From an uncultured Truepera sp. (GTDB taxonomy: Bacteria > Deinococcota > Deinococci > Deinococcales > Trueperaceae), in the NCBI GenBank assembly GCA_902806425.1, contig CADCWP010000296.1, positions 1-48,781 of the forward strand: a stretch of DNA of 48,781 nt, given 5' to 3'. A model generated the notes under the pieces. The model was not told the DNA's origin. It was given only the letters and a program-made list of their open reading frames with translations, and did not search any database. Both the position numbers and the translations under genes were made by a program. Shown in pieces: positions 15,882-24,298 of the stretch; position 1 is the stretch's first letter; every line of letters begins with the position of its first letter.

Positions 15882-16646
15882 TCAGAGCTGAAAATCGCTG
15901 CCCAGATAATGTGTGCGAACGGTTTCATCGGCGGCGAACGCGTCCGGCGAACCCTCAAAGAGCACCTGGCCGTCGAACATCAGGTACACCCGGTCGGCAA
16001 TCGAGAGCGTTTCGCGGACGCTGTGATCGGTCAGCAGGACTCCCAAACCTCGCCGCGCGCGCAGCTCAGCGATCAGGAGCTGAATCTCGCGGATGTTTTT
16101 AGGGTCGACCCCGGTAAAGGGCTCGTCTAGGAGGATGAAGGCGGGGTTGGTGGTGAGGCTGCGGGCGATCTCGAGGCGGCGACGCTCACCGCCCGAGAGC
16201 GTGTCGGCGCGGCTGCTCGCCAGTCGCGTAAGGCCGAACTCGTCTAGCAGCTCGTCGGCCCGGCGGCCCTGTTCGCTTTTGGAAAGTTTTTGAAACTCCA
16301 AAATCGCCATCAGGTTGTCGCGGACTGAAAGCTTGCGAAACGCGCTCGGTTCCTGCGCCAAGTACCCGAGGCCACGCCGCGCCCGCCGATACATCGGCCA
16401 CTTCGTAATGGTCTCGCCCCCGATAGCGATGCGCCCGGCGTTGGGACGGACAAACCCCACCATCATGTAAAACGAGGTGGTCTTTCCGGCCCCGTTAGGG
16501 CCTAAAAGGGCCACGATCTCCCCGCGCTTTAAGCTGAAGCTGGCACCACCGACGACCGTCCTGCCCCCGTAACGCTTGACGAGATGCTCAGCCTCGAGCT
16601 TTAGGGTGGCCGCCGTTTCGGGTGGGGGAGCGCTGAGGACGGACAT
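15882..16646 (-). CDS. lptB: LPS-export ABC transporter ATP-binding protein LptB
   Basis: The 254-residue ATPase has Walker [20 protein letters not shown]-loop [17 protein letters not shown], signature [15 protein letters not shown], Walker [14 protein letters not shown] and the switch [19 protein letters not shown] and the FRKLSVRDN segment are characteristic of LptB rather than branched-chain amino-acid ATPases. With LptFG it drives lipopolysaccharide-like lipids to the outer membrane. LptF/G are not adjacent. The ATG follows TAGCAT (16653-16658) by six bases. Confidence 0.92.
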   Translation of the reverse strand: MSVLSAPPPETAATLKLEAEHLVKRYGGRTVVGGASFSLKRGEIVALLGPNGAGKTTSFYMMVGFVRPNAGRIAIGGETITKWPMYRRARRGLGYLAQEPSAFRKLSVRDNLMAILEFQKLSKSEQGRRADELLDEFGLTRLASSRADTLSGGERRRLEIARSLTTNPAFILLDEPFTGVDPKNIREIQLLIAELRARRGLGVLLTDHSVRETLSIADRVYLMFDGQVLFEGSPDAFAADETVRTHYLGSDFQL

Positions 16647-16652
16647 AGGGCG

Positions 16653-16658
16653 ATGCTA
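16653..16658 (-). promoter_or_regulatory. -10 box TAGCAT of lptB (leaderless)
   Basis: TAGCAT ends six bases before the ATG at 16646 on the minus strand. Confidence 0.45.
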
Positions 16659-16936
16659 TCACGGGTCGGGTGAGAATCAGGACACGCTCAGCCTATAAAG
16701 ATGCCCGAGCCACCTTCGGCACATAGCGAGCGCAGCTCGGCCTGTCACCGAACAACACGCGCAGCCAACCGGAGTTTTATGTAAGTGCCATGAACTTAAG
16801 ATTAGCTTAAGCTTTTAGACCTAGACTAGCTCTACAAATCAGGTGAGAGGAATTGAAGGAGTCGGCGGGAGTGTCGTAGGTAGCTTGGTGTGTCTAGCCG
16901 CGTAGTTAGACCTCATTTTCAACTTAGGAGAGAATT
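16659..16936 (+). other. intergenic region upstream of the beta-propeller lipoprotein
   Basis: The gap holds an AT-rich patch (16790-16840) with AACTTAAGATTAGCTTAAGC, an imperfect inverted repeat around CTTAAG, and AGGAGAG just before the ATG at 16937. A promoter and a leader of about 80-100 bases are likely, but no single -35/-10 pair stands out. Confidence 0.35.
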
Positions 16937-18115
16937 ATGTACCGCACACACCCACTCGTCCTCGCCGCCGCTGTTCTCACGCTCGTCATCTCCGGTTGCG
17001 GCCAAACCCCCGAAAGCCTAGACGCGCCGACGCTCGAGCCGCAGCTCGGCTCACCAGACACGTTCGGTGCTGTCGACGTTGCCGTGAACCGAGGTGGACA
17101 CCTATATGCCCTCACTCAGGGCGAACACTCTGACGGCTACTTTTCTACTCAAGAAGCGACGCTCAGCCGCTATGACCGGAACGGCAAGCTGCTATGGGAG
17201 TACAAGCCTTATAACAGCACGTGTGACACCGAGTACTACTGGGAAGTGTGCGACAGCTACCGCGCACTTGGCGTAGGCGTCGACAGTGTTGGTAACTCCT
17301 ACAGCTTGACCCACTATCAGGGTGAGTCCTGCGACGCTGCTAATGTCTACTACTCCTCTAGAGTCACCAAGTTAAATGCGGCTGGAACGTGGCTTTGGAG
17401 TGAAGGTGTTGTTAATGCCACGAACTTCGCTGTAGATGCGGGTGGCAATATCTACACTGTTGGGAACAACGATACGGGCTACGAATATTGTGACGGCGAT
17501 ATAGACAACGACCCACCCTACGCGGAGGTCGTCCGCAAATACCGTACTGACGGCACCTTGCTGTGGGAGCGGAAGTTGAACGCCGTCTTCGGTACACCTA
17601 CCGATGTTGCGGTGTCCGGCAGCGGCAGCGTCTACGTAGCAGGCGACGCCGGGATGAGTCGCTACAGTGGCAGCGGCAGTTTGACCTGGGAAAAAGCCGG
17701 TGCCGTCAGCGAAGTAGTCGTGTCCGGCTCGAGTCTCTACACCCGCACCGGCACCACACTGCGCAGACTCGACGGTACTGGCAAACAGCTATGGTCGAAA
17801 AGCGTTGCGGGCCTCAACAGCCCTGAACCCCTCAGGTCAGCAGGAGACAGTGCGGGCAACCTCTATGTCGCGGGTGCCTACACGACCACGAGTCGTGGGC
17901 GCGACGCATTCGTCCGCAAATACAGCAGCAGCGGTTCGCTGGTCTGGAGCAAGGGCTTCGGCACTACGGCTAGCGACAGTGCACGGGGCGTCACCAGCTA
18001 CGACGGTTCCGAGGTCTACGTCGTAGGCGAAGCACCAGGATGGATAGCTGAAACCAAAAGCAGCGGCTACTTACGCAAAATGGACAGAAACGGTAACCGC
18101 GTCTGGGCACGCTGA
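16937..18115 (+). CDS. lipoprotein with SBBP/PQQ-like beta-propeller repeats
   Basis: The 392-residue protein has a lipobox (LVISGC, Cys21). The mature part repeats a unit of about 50 residues of the form G-N-x-Y-V-x-G ... KYSSSGSLVWSK, as in KLNAAGTWLWSEGV, KYRTDGTLLWERKL, RLDGTGKQLWSKSV and KMDRNGNRVWAR, so a beta-propeller of about six blades is expected. Such proteins bind partners or carbohydrates at the envelope; no catalytic residues are apparent. Cysteine pairs in the first third may form disulfides. It has AGGAGAG upstream of the ATG and a strong terminator downstream. Single gene. Confidence 0.83.
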   Translation: MYRTHPLVLAAAVLTLVISGCGQTPESLDAPTLEPQLGSPDTFGAVDVAVNRGGHLYALTQGEHSDGYFSTQEATLSRYDRNGKLLWEYKPYNSTCDTEYYWEVCDSYRALGVGVDSVGNSYSLTHYQGESCDAANVYYSSRVTKLNAAGTWLWSEGVVNATNFAVDAGGNIYTVGNNDTGYEYCDGDIDNDPPYAEVVRKYRTDGTLLWERKLNAVFGTPTDVAVSGSGSVYVAGDAGMSRYSGSGSLTWEKAGAVSEVVVSGSSLYTRTGTTLRRLDGTGKQLWSKSVAGLNSPEPLRSAGDSAGNLYVAGAYTTTSRGRDAFVRKYSSSGSLVWSKGFGTTASDSARGVTSYDGSEVYVVGEAPGWIAETKSSGYLRKMDRNGNRVWAR

Positions 18116-18256
18116 CGCTGGTCAGGTATCATCTGGTTGGCTACACGCTCAGCTTGAAAAGAGTTGCCCAGAACGCGCATTAAGGGCTGACCTGTGCCCT
18201 CGGGGTATACCTATATCTGCGGAAAAATGGTGTCACTCGATGTTTCAATGCCATAT

Positions 18257-18289
18257 AAAAGGGGTTGCCGACCGCGCAACCCCTTTTTT
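18257..18289 (+). terminator. Rho-independent terminator, probably bidirectional
   Basis: A 12-base stem (AAAAGGGGTTGC / GCAACCCCTTTT) is followed by T residues on both strands. It lies between the convergent ends of the beta-propeller and BamA genes. Confidence 0.9.
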
Positions 18290-18302
18290 GTCAGTTTGAC
18301 AG

Positions 18303-21107
18303 CTAGAAGTTAAACCCGAGCCTAAAACCAAACACCCCCGTCGGGTTTTTTAGGCTAAGCCCGTAATCAAAACGCAGCGGCGGCAGCGCCAACCCGCCCC
18401 CGAAGCCGACGTTGAGCTGCAAAGCTACCCCGACGCTGCCGAGAATCGGCGTATTGTAGTCGTCAAAGCCAGCGACGCTCGAGGCGTAACCAATGTCCAA
18501 AAAGCCGATGCCCACGACCGTCTGTGTGACCGCCGTCGACAACCCGAAGTCGTAGCGGTACTCAGCCGTCGCCGCCGCGTAGGTTTGCGACGGGCCGATG
18601 TCCTCACGGCGATGACCGCGAAGCTGCGTCGCCTCGTTGTTGGTGTCGCCGACGATAAACAGGCGGCTGTCCGGATACGCATCGCCAAACTGGTGACCGG
18701 CGTCAAAGCGGAAGGCAAAGACGTGGTTGCGGTTTTCAAAGGGTGTTGCGTAGGTGCGCGCCCCGACCTCGAGCTGCTGAAAGGTGTAGCCCTGCTGAAC
18801 CCCGTTTACGTCGTAGTCGTTGCCGAACCCAACTCCACCGCCCACCGTAAAGCGGTAGCCTTCGCGGGCGAACTGGGGGTTGTCGCGGGTGTCGTAGGCC
18901 ACGGTCGAGCCCAGAAAGCTCGAGAACCCGCTCTGCGGCACGTAAGCGAGCGCGCCTGCGAGCGGCAACGAACAGGTGTCGTTTAGGGCTGGCGGGTCGC
19001 AGGGTTCCTCCGGGTTTTCAGCGTAGTAGTCGCTCTGTGTAAACCGCGACGAGACGTTGAGCGACACGTTGGGGATGAGGGGACGCCCGACGCTGAACCG
19101 GAAGCCTGTATCGCGCTGGGTATATTCACCGATGCGGACGAGCTGCGGGTCGGTGCAGTCCGCCACCGGATCAGCGTCCGGGTCAGCGTCATCGTCTTGG
19201 CTGCCGTCTAGGCTGTCGTTCGGGTCGTCGTCTGGACCCGCACCGTTCAAGGGAACACACTGCCGCCCGTCGTCGCTCAGCGGCTGGTTGCTGACCGTAT
19301 CGCTAAAAACTTCAGCGCTGACACTGGTCGCTACTTCCTTAAAGTCCAAAAAGTCGACGTAGAGCCACGGAACCGTGTAGCTGAGGTTGCCGCCGAGCAA
19401 AAAGCCGATGTCCGAGGTTCCGGTATTGAGCGACGCGCTGGCGCTGTGCGCCTCACCGAAGAGGTTGATGTCCGACACGGCGACGTCGGCCCCGAAGCTC
19501 ACCCCACCCTCGGTCGACAGCTCCGCCGACGGGGTGATGGTGCGCGACGGCAGCTCCTGCGCGATAAAGCGAACGGTCTGCCGCGCCGGGTCGTCGGTAG
19601 GGATGAGCGCGTGCGACACGCGGGTACCGACCTGGCCGAGCCGGACGATCTGGAGCTGGCTGATCTGCACGATGCCACGCTCCATCTCACCCTGGTTATA
19701 GACGCTCCCGACTGCGGGCAGATACCGGGTGATGACGCTCTCTTTGGTACGGGGGTCCGTGGTCTGAAGGTCGACCTGGTAACCAGCGATCTCGACCTCG
19801 CGGACGCGCTGCACGTAGGCCCCGTCGACAAACCCAAAGTTGGGCTCGGGGACGAGCACGTAGCCCTCCTGGCTGTAAAACTCGAGCAGCCGCGCAAAGT
19901 CCTCCGTCGCCAAGGCTGAGGTGAAGGTTTCGCCCGCCCTCAGCTGAAGTTGCAGCCGCAGCTCGGCGTCGGCAAAAACCGTGTTGCCCTCTACCTCGAC
20001 GCGCCGAATCGGACCTGCCGAATCGGGGGCTCCTGAGGTAAAGACGACCTGAACACCGTCGCCGATAACCTGGGGCTCTTCGATACTAATGTCCTCGCGC
20101 CGCCCCTCGGCTAAGCGCTGCACGTCGGCTAACAGCGTGTCGTAGTTGTACAGGTCGCCCGGTTCGAGCGAGAACTGCGCCGGGTCGACGCCGATGGCGG
20201 TGGTGTCAAGGCTCAAGATAGTGAGTTCACGCAGATCGACGCTGAGGGTGCCATCTACGAGCTGCGTCTGCGCGGCGTCGACGCCGCTACCCCGAAAGCC
20301 GCGCTCGCTGTAGGCAGCGCCGACGCCCTGCACCGCAGTGATGTAGCTGCGGAGGTCGAAGGTCTCGGCGGTCTCGACGGGCCGGAAAACGTCCCTCAGC
20401 TCATCCTCGCTTAGGACCGTCCCGCCCGCAAAGGTCACGGTGTCGATAGGGGGCGCTTCATTGACGGTGTAGATGAGCCGCACCGCGTCGGCGTCCTCGA
20501 GGGTCACGGGGGCAGCGCCGCCTGCGGAAGGCTCGGCGATTTCAGGCGCTACCGCTTGGGTGTCCGCCGAAACGGGGCGCACCTCGAGGGTCACCGGAAC
20601 CGCGCCGGGAAAGCCGATCTGCTCCCGGTAGAGGGCCTGCAAGGTACCGACGGCCTCCTGGGCACGGACGCTGTTATAGATTTGCCCCGCTCGAATCAGG
20701 TTTTCTTGCGCCAGAATCTCGCGCACCCGCCTTCGCTGCGGCCCATCGAGGATCGCGAGCCCGCGCAGCGCAACCTCACGGATCGGTGGGTTTTCTTTAA
20801 CCCGCACGAACAGCACCGGCCCCACCGGACGGTTCTCGATAGACAAGCTTACCTGTGCAAAGGTTCCCAGCGCATCGACACGGTTGCGTTCCGCCGCGAG
20901 GTCGATGTCGGACACAGAAACACCCGGTCGGGAAATCAACCGCACCTCTACCAAGCTCTCGATTGAAGGGTCACTGATGCCCTCGAAGCGGATTTCCGCC
21001 AGTTCGGCACCCGCAGGTAGCTGCTGGACGGTCTGTGAGGGTTGCGGCGGCTGCGCGCTGGCGAAGGCTAGTAAAAGACAGAACAACACGAGGGGGTACC
21101 TGGGCAT
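18303..21107 (-). CDS. bamA: BamA/Omp85-type outer-membrane assembly protein
   Basis: The 934-residue protein has a signal peptide (MPRYPLVLFCLLLAFASAQ), several POTRA domains (about 35-490; note IREVALRGLAILDGPQRRR and RRVEVEGNTVFADAELRLQ), and a C-terminal 16-stranded surface-antigen barrel with the Omp85 lid motif VRGY-like segment TQLRGHRREDIG and a final GVFGFRLGFNF ending in Phe. It would fold and insert beta-barrel proteins into the outer membrane. The length exceeds the usual 750-850 residues, largely because of an Asp-rich, cysteine-flanked loop in the barrel (coded near 19155-19265) and a second cysteine-flanked loop (near 18960-19005). Confidence 0.88.
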   Translation of the reverse strand: MPRYPLVLFCLLLAFASAQPPQPSQTVQQLPAGAELAEIRFEGISDPSIESLVEVRLISRPGVSVSDIDLAAERNRVDALGTFAQVSLSIENRPVGPVLFVRVKENPPIREVALRGLAILDGPQRRRVREILAQENLIRAGQIYNSVRAQEAVGTLQALYREQIGFPGAVPVTLEVRPVSADTQAVAPEIAEPSAGGAAPVTLEDADAVRLIYTVNEAPPIDTVTFAGGTVLSEDELRDVFRPVETAETFDLRSYITAVQGVGAAYSERGFRGSGVDAAQTQLVDGTLSVDLRELTILSLDTTAIGVDPAQFSLEPGDLYNYDTLLADVQRLAEGRREDISIEEPQVIGDGVQVVFTSGAPDSAGPIRRVEVEGNTVFADAELRLQLQLRAGETFTSALATEDFARLLEFYSQEGYVLVPEPNFGFVDGAYVQRVREVEIAGYQVDLQTTDPRTKESVITRYLPAVGSVYNQGEMERGIVQISQLQIVRLGQVGTRVSHALIPTDDPARQTVRFIAQELPSRTITPSAELSTEGGVSFGADVAVSDINLFGEAHSASASLNTGTSDIGFLLGGNLSYTVPWLYVDFLDFKEVATSVSAEVFSDTVSNQPLSDDGRQCVPLNGAGPDDDPNDSLDGSQDDDADPDADPVADCTDPQLVRIGEYTQRDTGFRFSVGRPLIPNVSLNVSSRFTQSDYYAENPEEPCDPPALNDTCSLPLAGALAYVPQSGFSSFLGSTVAYDTRDNPQFAREGYRFTVGGGVGFGNDYDVNGVQQGYTFQQLEVGARTYATPFENRNHVFAFRFDAGHQFGDAYPDSRLFIVGDTNNEATQLRGHRREDIGPSQTYAAATAEYRYDFGLSTAVTQTVVGIGFLDIGYASSVAGFDDYNTPILGSVGVALQLNVGFGGGLALPPLRFDYGLSLKNPTGVFGFRLGFNF

Positions 21108-21212
21108 GGCGCTCAGTCTACCCTTGCCCCCGGTGAGAACAGGTGAAGCGTCCGGGACAGTTTAGTGGGCGCTCCAGCCGCGTTTTTTAGGTGGTACCCA
21201 CAAGGTGCGGGT

Positions 21213-21218
21213 TATGAT
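21213..21218 (+). promoter_or_regulatory. -10 box TATGAT of the purine phosphorylase operon (leaderless)
   Basis: TATGAT ends six bases before the ATG at 21225, which excludes the longer in-frame start at 21165. Confidence 0.55.
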
Positions 21219-21224
21219 GGCGGT

Positions 21225-22070
21225 ATGGACGCCCGTACGACCTCGCCTTACCCACCACTTCGAGAGACCGTGAGGGCAGCGGTCGCAGCCGTTCGGGAGC
21301 AGAGCGGGCTAAAACCCGAACTCGCCCTGGTGTTGGGCTCCGGGTTGGGGCCGCTCGCCGACGAGATCGACGCCGACGCCACCCTACCCTACAGTGAGCT
21401 TCCCGGTTTTGCGCCGAGCACGGCTCCCGGGCACGCCGGACGGCTCGTGCTCGGCACGCTTGCCGGTCGCCGGGTCGTCGCTATGCAGGGGCGTCTACAC
21501 TTTTATGAAGGCGTCACGGCGGGGCAGGCGGCCTTTCCGGTGCGCCTGATGCACGCGCTCGGCGCGCAGACGCTGATCGTTAGCAACGCCTGCGGCGGCC
21601 TCAACCCGAACTGGCGCGCCGGTGAACTGATGCTTCAGCTCGACTTTATCAACTTCACCTTCGCCAATCCACTTCTTGGCCCTAATGACGAAACGAGAGG
21701 GCCACGCTTTCCGGTTACCTTTGACGCGTACGACCCCGCATACCTCGAGCTGGCCCGCAGGGTCGCCCGCGCCGAAGACATAGGGCTGCGCGAAGGGGTA
21801 TACCTGGCCGTCAGCGGCCCGAGTTACGCAACCCGCGCCGAACTGCGGATGTTCCGGGCGTGGGGCGCGGACACTATTGGCATGTCAACGGTACACGAGG
21901 TCCTGGTCGCGCGGCACGAGGGGATGCGGGTGCTGGGCCTGTCGGTTGTAACCGATATGGCGCTTCCCGACGGGAGCCACCACGCGGACGAGGCCGAGGT
22001 GCTGAGCACCGCCGCCGAGAGCGGCCCGACCTTTCGCCGCCTCGTCAAGGCGCTCGTAGCGCAGCTTTGA
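21225..22070 (+). CDS. punA: trimeric-type purine nucleoside phosphorylase
   Basis: The 281-residue enzyme belongs to the PNP/MTAP family: LVLGSGLGPLADEI (phosphate loop), GHAGRLVLG, MQGRLHFYEG, VSNACGGLNPNWRAG, GPSYATRAELRMFRAWGAD and GMSTVHEVLVA. It cleaves purine nucleosides with phosphate to base and ribose 1-phosphate. The base-recognising Glu of classical guanosine/inosine enzymes (GPSFET) is Ala here, and the Asn in VTN is Asp (VTDMALPDG), so base preference may be altered. The stop overlaps the next gene by three bases. First gene of a PNP - YggS - DivIVA operon. Confidence 0.9.
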   Translation: MDARTTSPYPPLRETVRAAVAAVREQSGLKPELALVLGSGLGPLADEIDADATLPYSELPGFAPSTAPGHAGRLVLGTLAGRRVVAMQGRLHFYEGVTAGQAAFPVRLMHALGAQTLIVSNACGGLNPNWRAGELMLQLDFINFTFANPLLGPNDETRGPRFPVTFDAYDPAYLELARRVARAEDIGLREGVYLAVSGPSYATRAELRMFRAWGADTIGMSTVHEVLVARHEGMRVLGLSVVTDMALPDGSHHADEAEVLSTAAESGPTFRRLVKALVAQL

Positions 22071-22723
22071 CGAAGGCTCGTGTGTCCGGGCTGGTCGCGG
22101 TCAAGGCGCGGCTCGAGCGGGCCTGCCTCCGCGTAGGCCGCGACCCCGCCGAGGTGAGGCTCATCGCCGTCAGCAAAGGCTACGACGCGGCGTCGGTTCG
22201 GGAGAACGTCCTCGCACATGGACATCACCTGCTGGGCGAGAGCCGAATTCAGGAGTGGCGCGCTAAGTCAGCCGAACTAGCGGACGTCCAGTGGCACCTC
22301 ATCGGCACCCTGCAAACCAACAAGGTCAAGTATTGCAGGGCGTTTCACACGCTGCACTCGCTTAATTCGGAGCGGTTGGCGGACGCGCTCGAGGCGTACG
22401 GCGAGCGGCATGACCATACCTTCCGGGTGCTGCTCGAGGTCAACGTCGCGGGTGAGGCGAACAAGCAGGGTGTAGCACTCCCTGATGCCGAAGCGTTGGT
22501 GCGTTACGCGCACTCTCTGCCGCACGTAGATGTTGCGGGCCTGATGACCATCGCCCCTTACGCAGGCGACCCGGAGGCCGCGCGCCCGGCCTTTCGGGCA
22601 CTCAGGGGGCTGCGTGATAAACTCGCGCTCAGGGAGCTGTCGATGGGCATGAGCGGCGACTTCGAGGTCGCCGCCGAAGAGGGTGCGACCTACGTGAGGG
22701 TCGGTTCGGCACTATTCTCGTAA
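22067..22723 (+). CDS. yggS: YggS/PLPBP-family pyridoxal-phosphate homeostasis protein
   Basis: The 218-residue TIM-barrel protein binds PLP through the Lys in LIAVSKGYDAASV. Other family motifs are LLGESRIQEW, WHLIGTLQTNKVK, LLEVNVAGEANKQGV, GLMTIAPYA and LSMGMSGDFEVA. It regulates PLP supply and amino-acid balance rather than catalysing a known reaction. The TTG at 22067 overlaps the PNP stop (TTGA) and gives a normal N terminus; GTG 22082 is an alternative. YggS next to DivIVA echoes the ylmE-divIVA clusters of Gram-positives. Confidence 0.92.
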   Translation: MTKARVSGLVAVKARLERACLRVGRDPAEVRLIAVSKGYDAASVRENVLAHGHHLLGESRIQEWRAKSAELADVQWHLIGTLQTNKVKYCRAFHTLHSLNSERLADALEAYGERHDHTFRVLLEVNVAGEANKQGVALPDAEALVRYAHSLPHVDVAGLMTIAPYAGDPEAARPAFRALRGLRDKLALRELSMGMSGDFEVAAEEGATYVRVGSALFS

Positions 22724-22742
22724 GGCCCAAGTTGGAGGCGCG

Positions 22743-23219
22743 GTGAAGCTAAGCCCACTAGATATTCAGCACCACGAGTTTTCGACCACCATGCGTGGCT
22801 ACGATAAGTCTCAGGTACGAGACTTTCTCGAGGAAGCCGCAGAGGCGCTCGAGGGCCTTGCCCGCGATAATCAAACGCTCAGGGCCGAGCTGACCAAGCG
22901 CGACGCACTTATAGACGAGCTGCGCTCGGGCGAGAGCGAGCTGCGCCGCGCGGTCGTCTCCGCCGAACGCCTGGGTAGCGAGCTTAAAACGCGCGCCCAA
23001 GGCGACGCCGAACGGTTGCTCCAGGACGCGCGTGGCGAACGCGCCGTGATCTTGCGCGACGCCGAGTTGCAACTGCGCGAACTCAAGGCTGAGTTCGCCC
23101 GAACCGAACGCGAACATCGGCTTTTTAGAGAGCAGTTTCGGGGGATGCTGCGGGCGTATGAGCGGAGTTTAGACAGCGTGCCGGATACGCTGGCAATAGA
23201 CTTGGAACCGCGCGACTAG
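22743..23219 (+). CDS. divIVA: DivIVA-domain protein
   Basis: The 158-residue protein opens with the DivIVA lipid-binding motif (SPLDIQHHEFSTTMRGYDKS, then QVRDFLEE), followed by a coiled coil of about 100 residues. DivIVA recognises curved membrane at septa and poles and recruits partners in cell division. It is shorter than most homologues (about 160-230 residues). GTG start with GGAGG ten bases upstream, 19 bases after the yggS stop. Its end overlaps the convergent lipoprotein gene by four bases. Confidence 0.92.
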   Translation: MKLSPLDIQHHEFSTTMRGYDKSQVRDFLEEAAEALEGLARDNQTLRAELTKRDALIDELRSGESELRRAVVSAERLGSELKTRAQGDAERLLQDARGERAVILRDAELQLRELKAEFARTEREHRLFREQFRGMLRAYERSLDSVPDTLAIDLEPRD

Positions 23220-23647
23220 CGCACCTCAACGGTTCTCGACTCAGAGGTAGCGGTAGCTCCGTTTACAGTCACTTGCCGCCCGTGAAAGAGAACCGTCGCC
23301 GTTCCTCTTTCCGCAAAACTTAAGGTGGCTGTGTGTATGTAGTCCTGGCCGTAAAGAGGGCAAACTGCCCCAAATGGCGGCGTGATTTTGTAGTCGTAAG
23401 GCGTGACCTCCGCCCGCAACCCTTGAACCTTGACTTCCGTCTCACCCTGCTCCATACAACCGCCGCCTAAGGTGATGACGGTCGCTGTGAAAGACGTTCC
23501 CTGCTGCACCACAGCGGGCACGGTAATCGCATCCTGCTCACTAAACGATGTGATCTCCCCGACGACGCGCTCTCGCGTTTCAAAGATGCCACAACTCGTG
23601 AGAAGCACAAGAAGTGCCGCTGTAACAACAAGGTTTTCATGGCACAA
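23216..23647 (-). CDS. small lipoprotein, signal peptide disrupted by a probable one-base frameshift
   Basis: The frame encodes a lipobox (LLTSCG) and a mature domain of about 120 residues with VTAT-type beta strands and two conserved cysteines (GGGCMEQGETEVKV and GAVCPLYG). As written it must start at TTG 23647 and would lack the positive N-region. The ATG at 23638-23640 is out of frame because it is followed by four A; five A would give MKNLVVTAALLVLLTSCG, a textbook lipoprotein signal. The mature part is paralogous to the gene at 23711. Function unknown. Confidence 0.65.
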   Translation of the reverse strand: MCHENLVVTAALLVLLTSCGIFETRERVVGEITSFSEQDAITVPAVVQQGTSFTATVITLGGGCMEQGETEVKVQGLRAEVTPYDYKITPPFGAVCPLYGQDYIHTATLSFAERGTATVLFHGRQVTVNGATATSESRTVEVR

Positions 23648-23710
23648 TCTAGCATACAGGAACGAAGCTGTGGCTTTTTATACTGTGCTAAAGGGCATGT
23701 TTACGACCCT

Positions 23711-24214
23711 TTAAGGCGACTGACGTACCTCGAGGGTCCGCGTCACACCCGTTTGAGTGACGCCGCTTGCGTTCTTCTTCTGCCCGTAAAAAACGATCTC
23801 AGCCATACCAGCCTCGGTGAAGGTCACAGTTGTAGTATGTTCGTACAAGTTCAGCTCGTCGGTACATCCTCCATTAGCGGGCAGGGCAGGCGAGATGTCG
23901 TAGTCATAAGGTCTGACCTCGGCTCGCAACGCCTCGACCTCGACCTCGACCTCGACTTTCGTCTCCCCTTTTTCGATGCAGCCGCCGCCGTAGGTTATCA
24001 CCGTTACGACAAAAGGTTGCCCTAGCTCGGCTGTAGTGGGCACCCCTACCCGGACAGGATCACCGTAAAACTCGATAGTGCCGAACACCCACTCGCTGGG
24101 GCCGCTACCGTCCACAACCCCATCCGCAGGGCTACCGGGCAGCTTACCGCCACTCGGTGACGCCGCGCAGGCTGTAAGGATCAGACAAGTTACGCCCGCC
24201 AAGGGGTAGTTCAT
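23711..24214 (-). CDS. small lipoprotein, paralogue of the neighbouring one
   Basis: The 167-residue product has a lipobox (LILTAC) in a signal that lacks a basic residue (MNYPLAGVTC). Its mature domain shares VTVITYGGGCIEKGETKVEV, LRAEVRPYDYDISPALP, and a C-terminal strand pattern (EIVFYGQ ... RTLEVR) with the gene at 23216, including both cysteines. A four-copy CCTCGA repeat lengthens one strand to VEVEVEVEAL. The ATG follows TACACT (24221-24226) by six bases. The domain looks like a single Ig-like beta sandwich; no function is known to me. Confidence 0.78.
   Translation of the reverse strand: MNYPLAGVTCLILTACAASPSGGKLPGSPADGVVDGSGPSEWVFGTIEFYGDPVRVGVPTTAELGQPFVVTVITYGGGCIEKGETKVEVEVEVEALRAEVRPYDYDISPALPANGGCTDELNLYEHTTTVTFTEAGMAEIVFYGQKKNASGVTQTGVTRTLEVRQSP
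23932..23955. repeat. CCTCGA x4 hexanucleotide repeat inside a coding region
   Basis: Four perfect copies of CCTCGA encode alternating Val-Glu in the lipoprotein at 23711. The paralogue has only KVQG at this place, so the tract has expanded in frame. Confidence 0.85.
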
Positions 24215-24220
24215 AGCGAG

Positions 24221-24226
24221 AGTGTA
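24221..24226 (-). promoter_or_regulatory. -10 box TACACT of the lipoprotein gene (leaderless)
   Basis: TACACT ends six bases before the ATG at 24214 and begins two bases after the upstream terminator's T run. Confidence 0.5.
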
Positions 24227-24228
24227 GC

Positions 24229-24264
24229 AAAAAGCGCACACGGTTCGTCCAGCGTGCGCTTTTT
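24229..24264 (-). terminator. Rho-independent terminator of the Crp-family gene
   Basis: An 11-base stem (AAAAAGCGCAC / GTGCGCTTTTT) with a 14-base loop lies 35 bases after the stop of the leftward regulator gene and ends in T residues on the minus strand. Confidence 0.8.
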
Positions 24265-24298
24265 GTACTTGACTGCTGGGGTCAAAAACCAATTTTTA

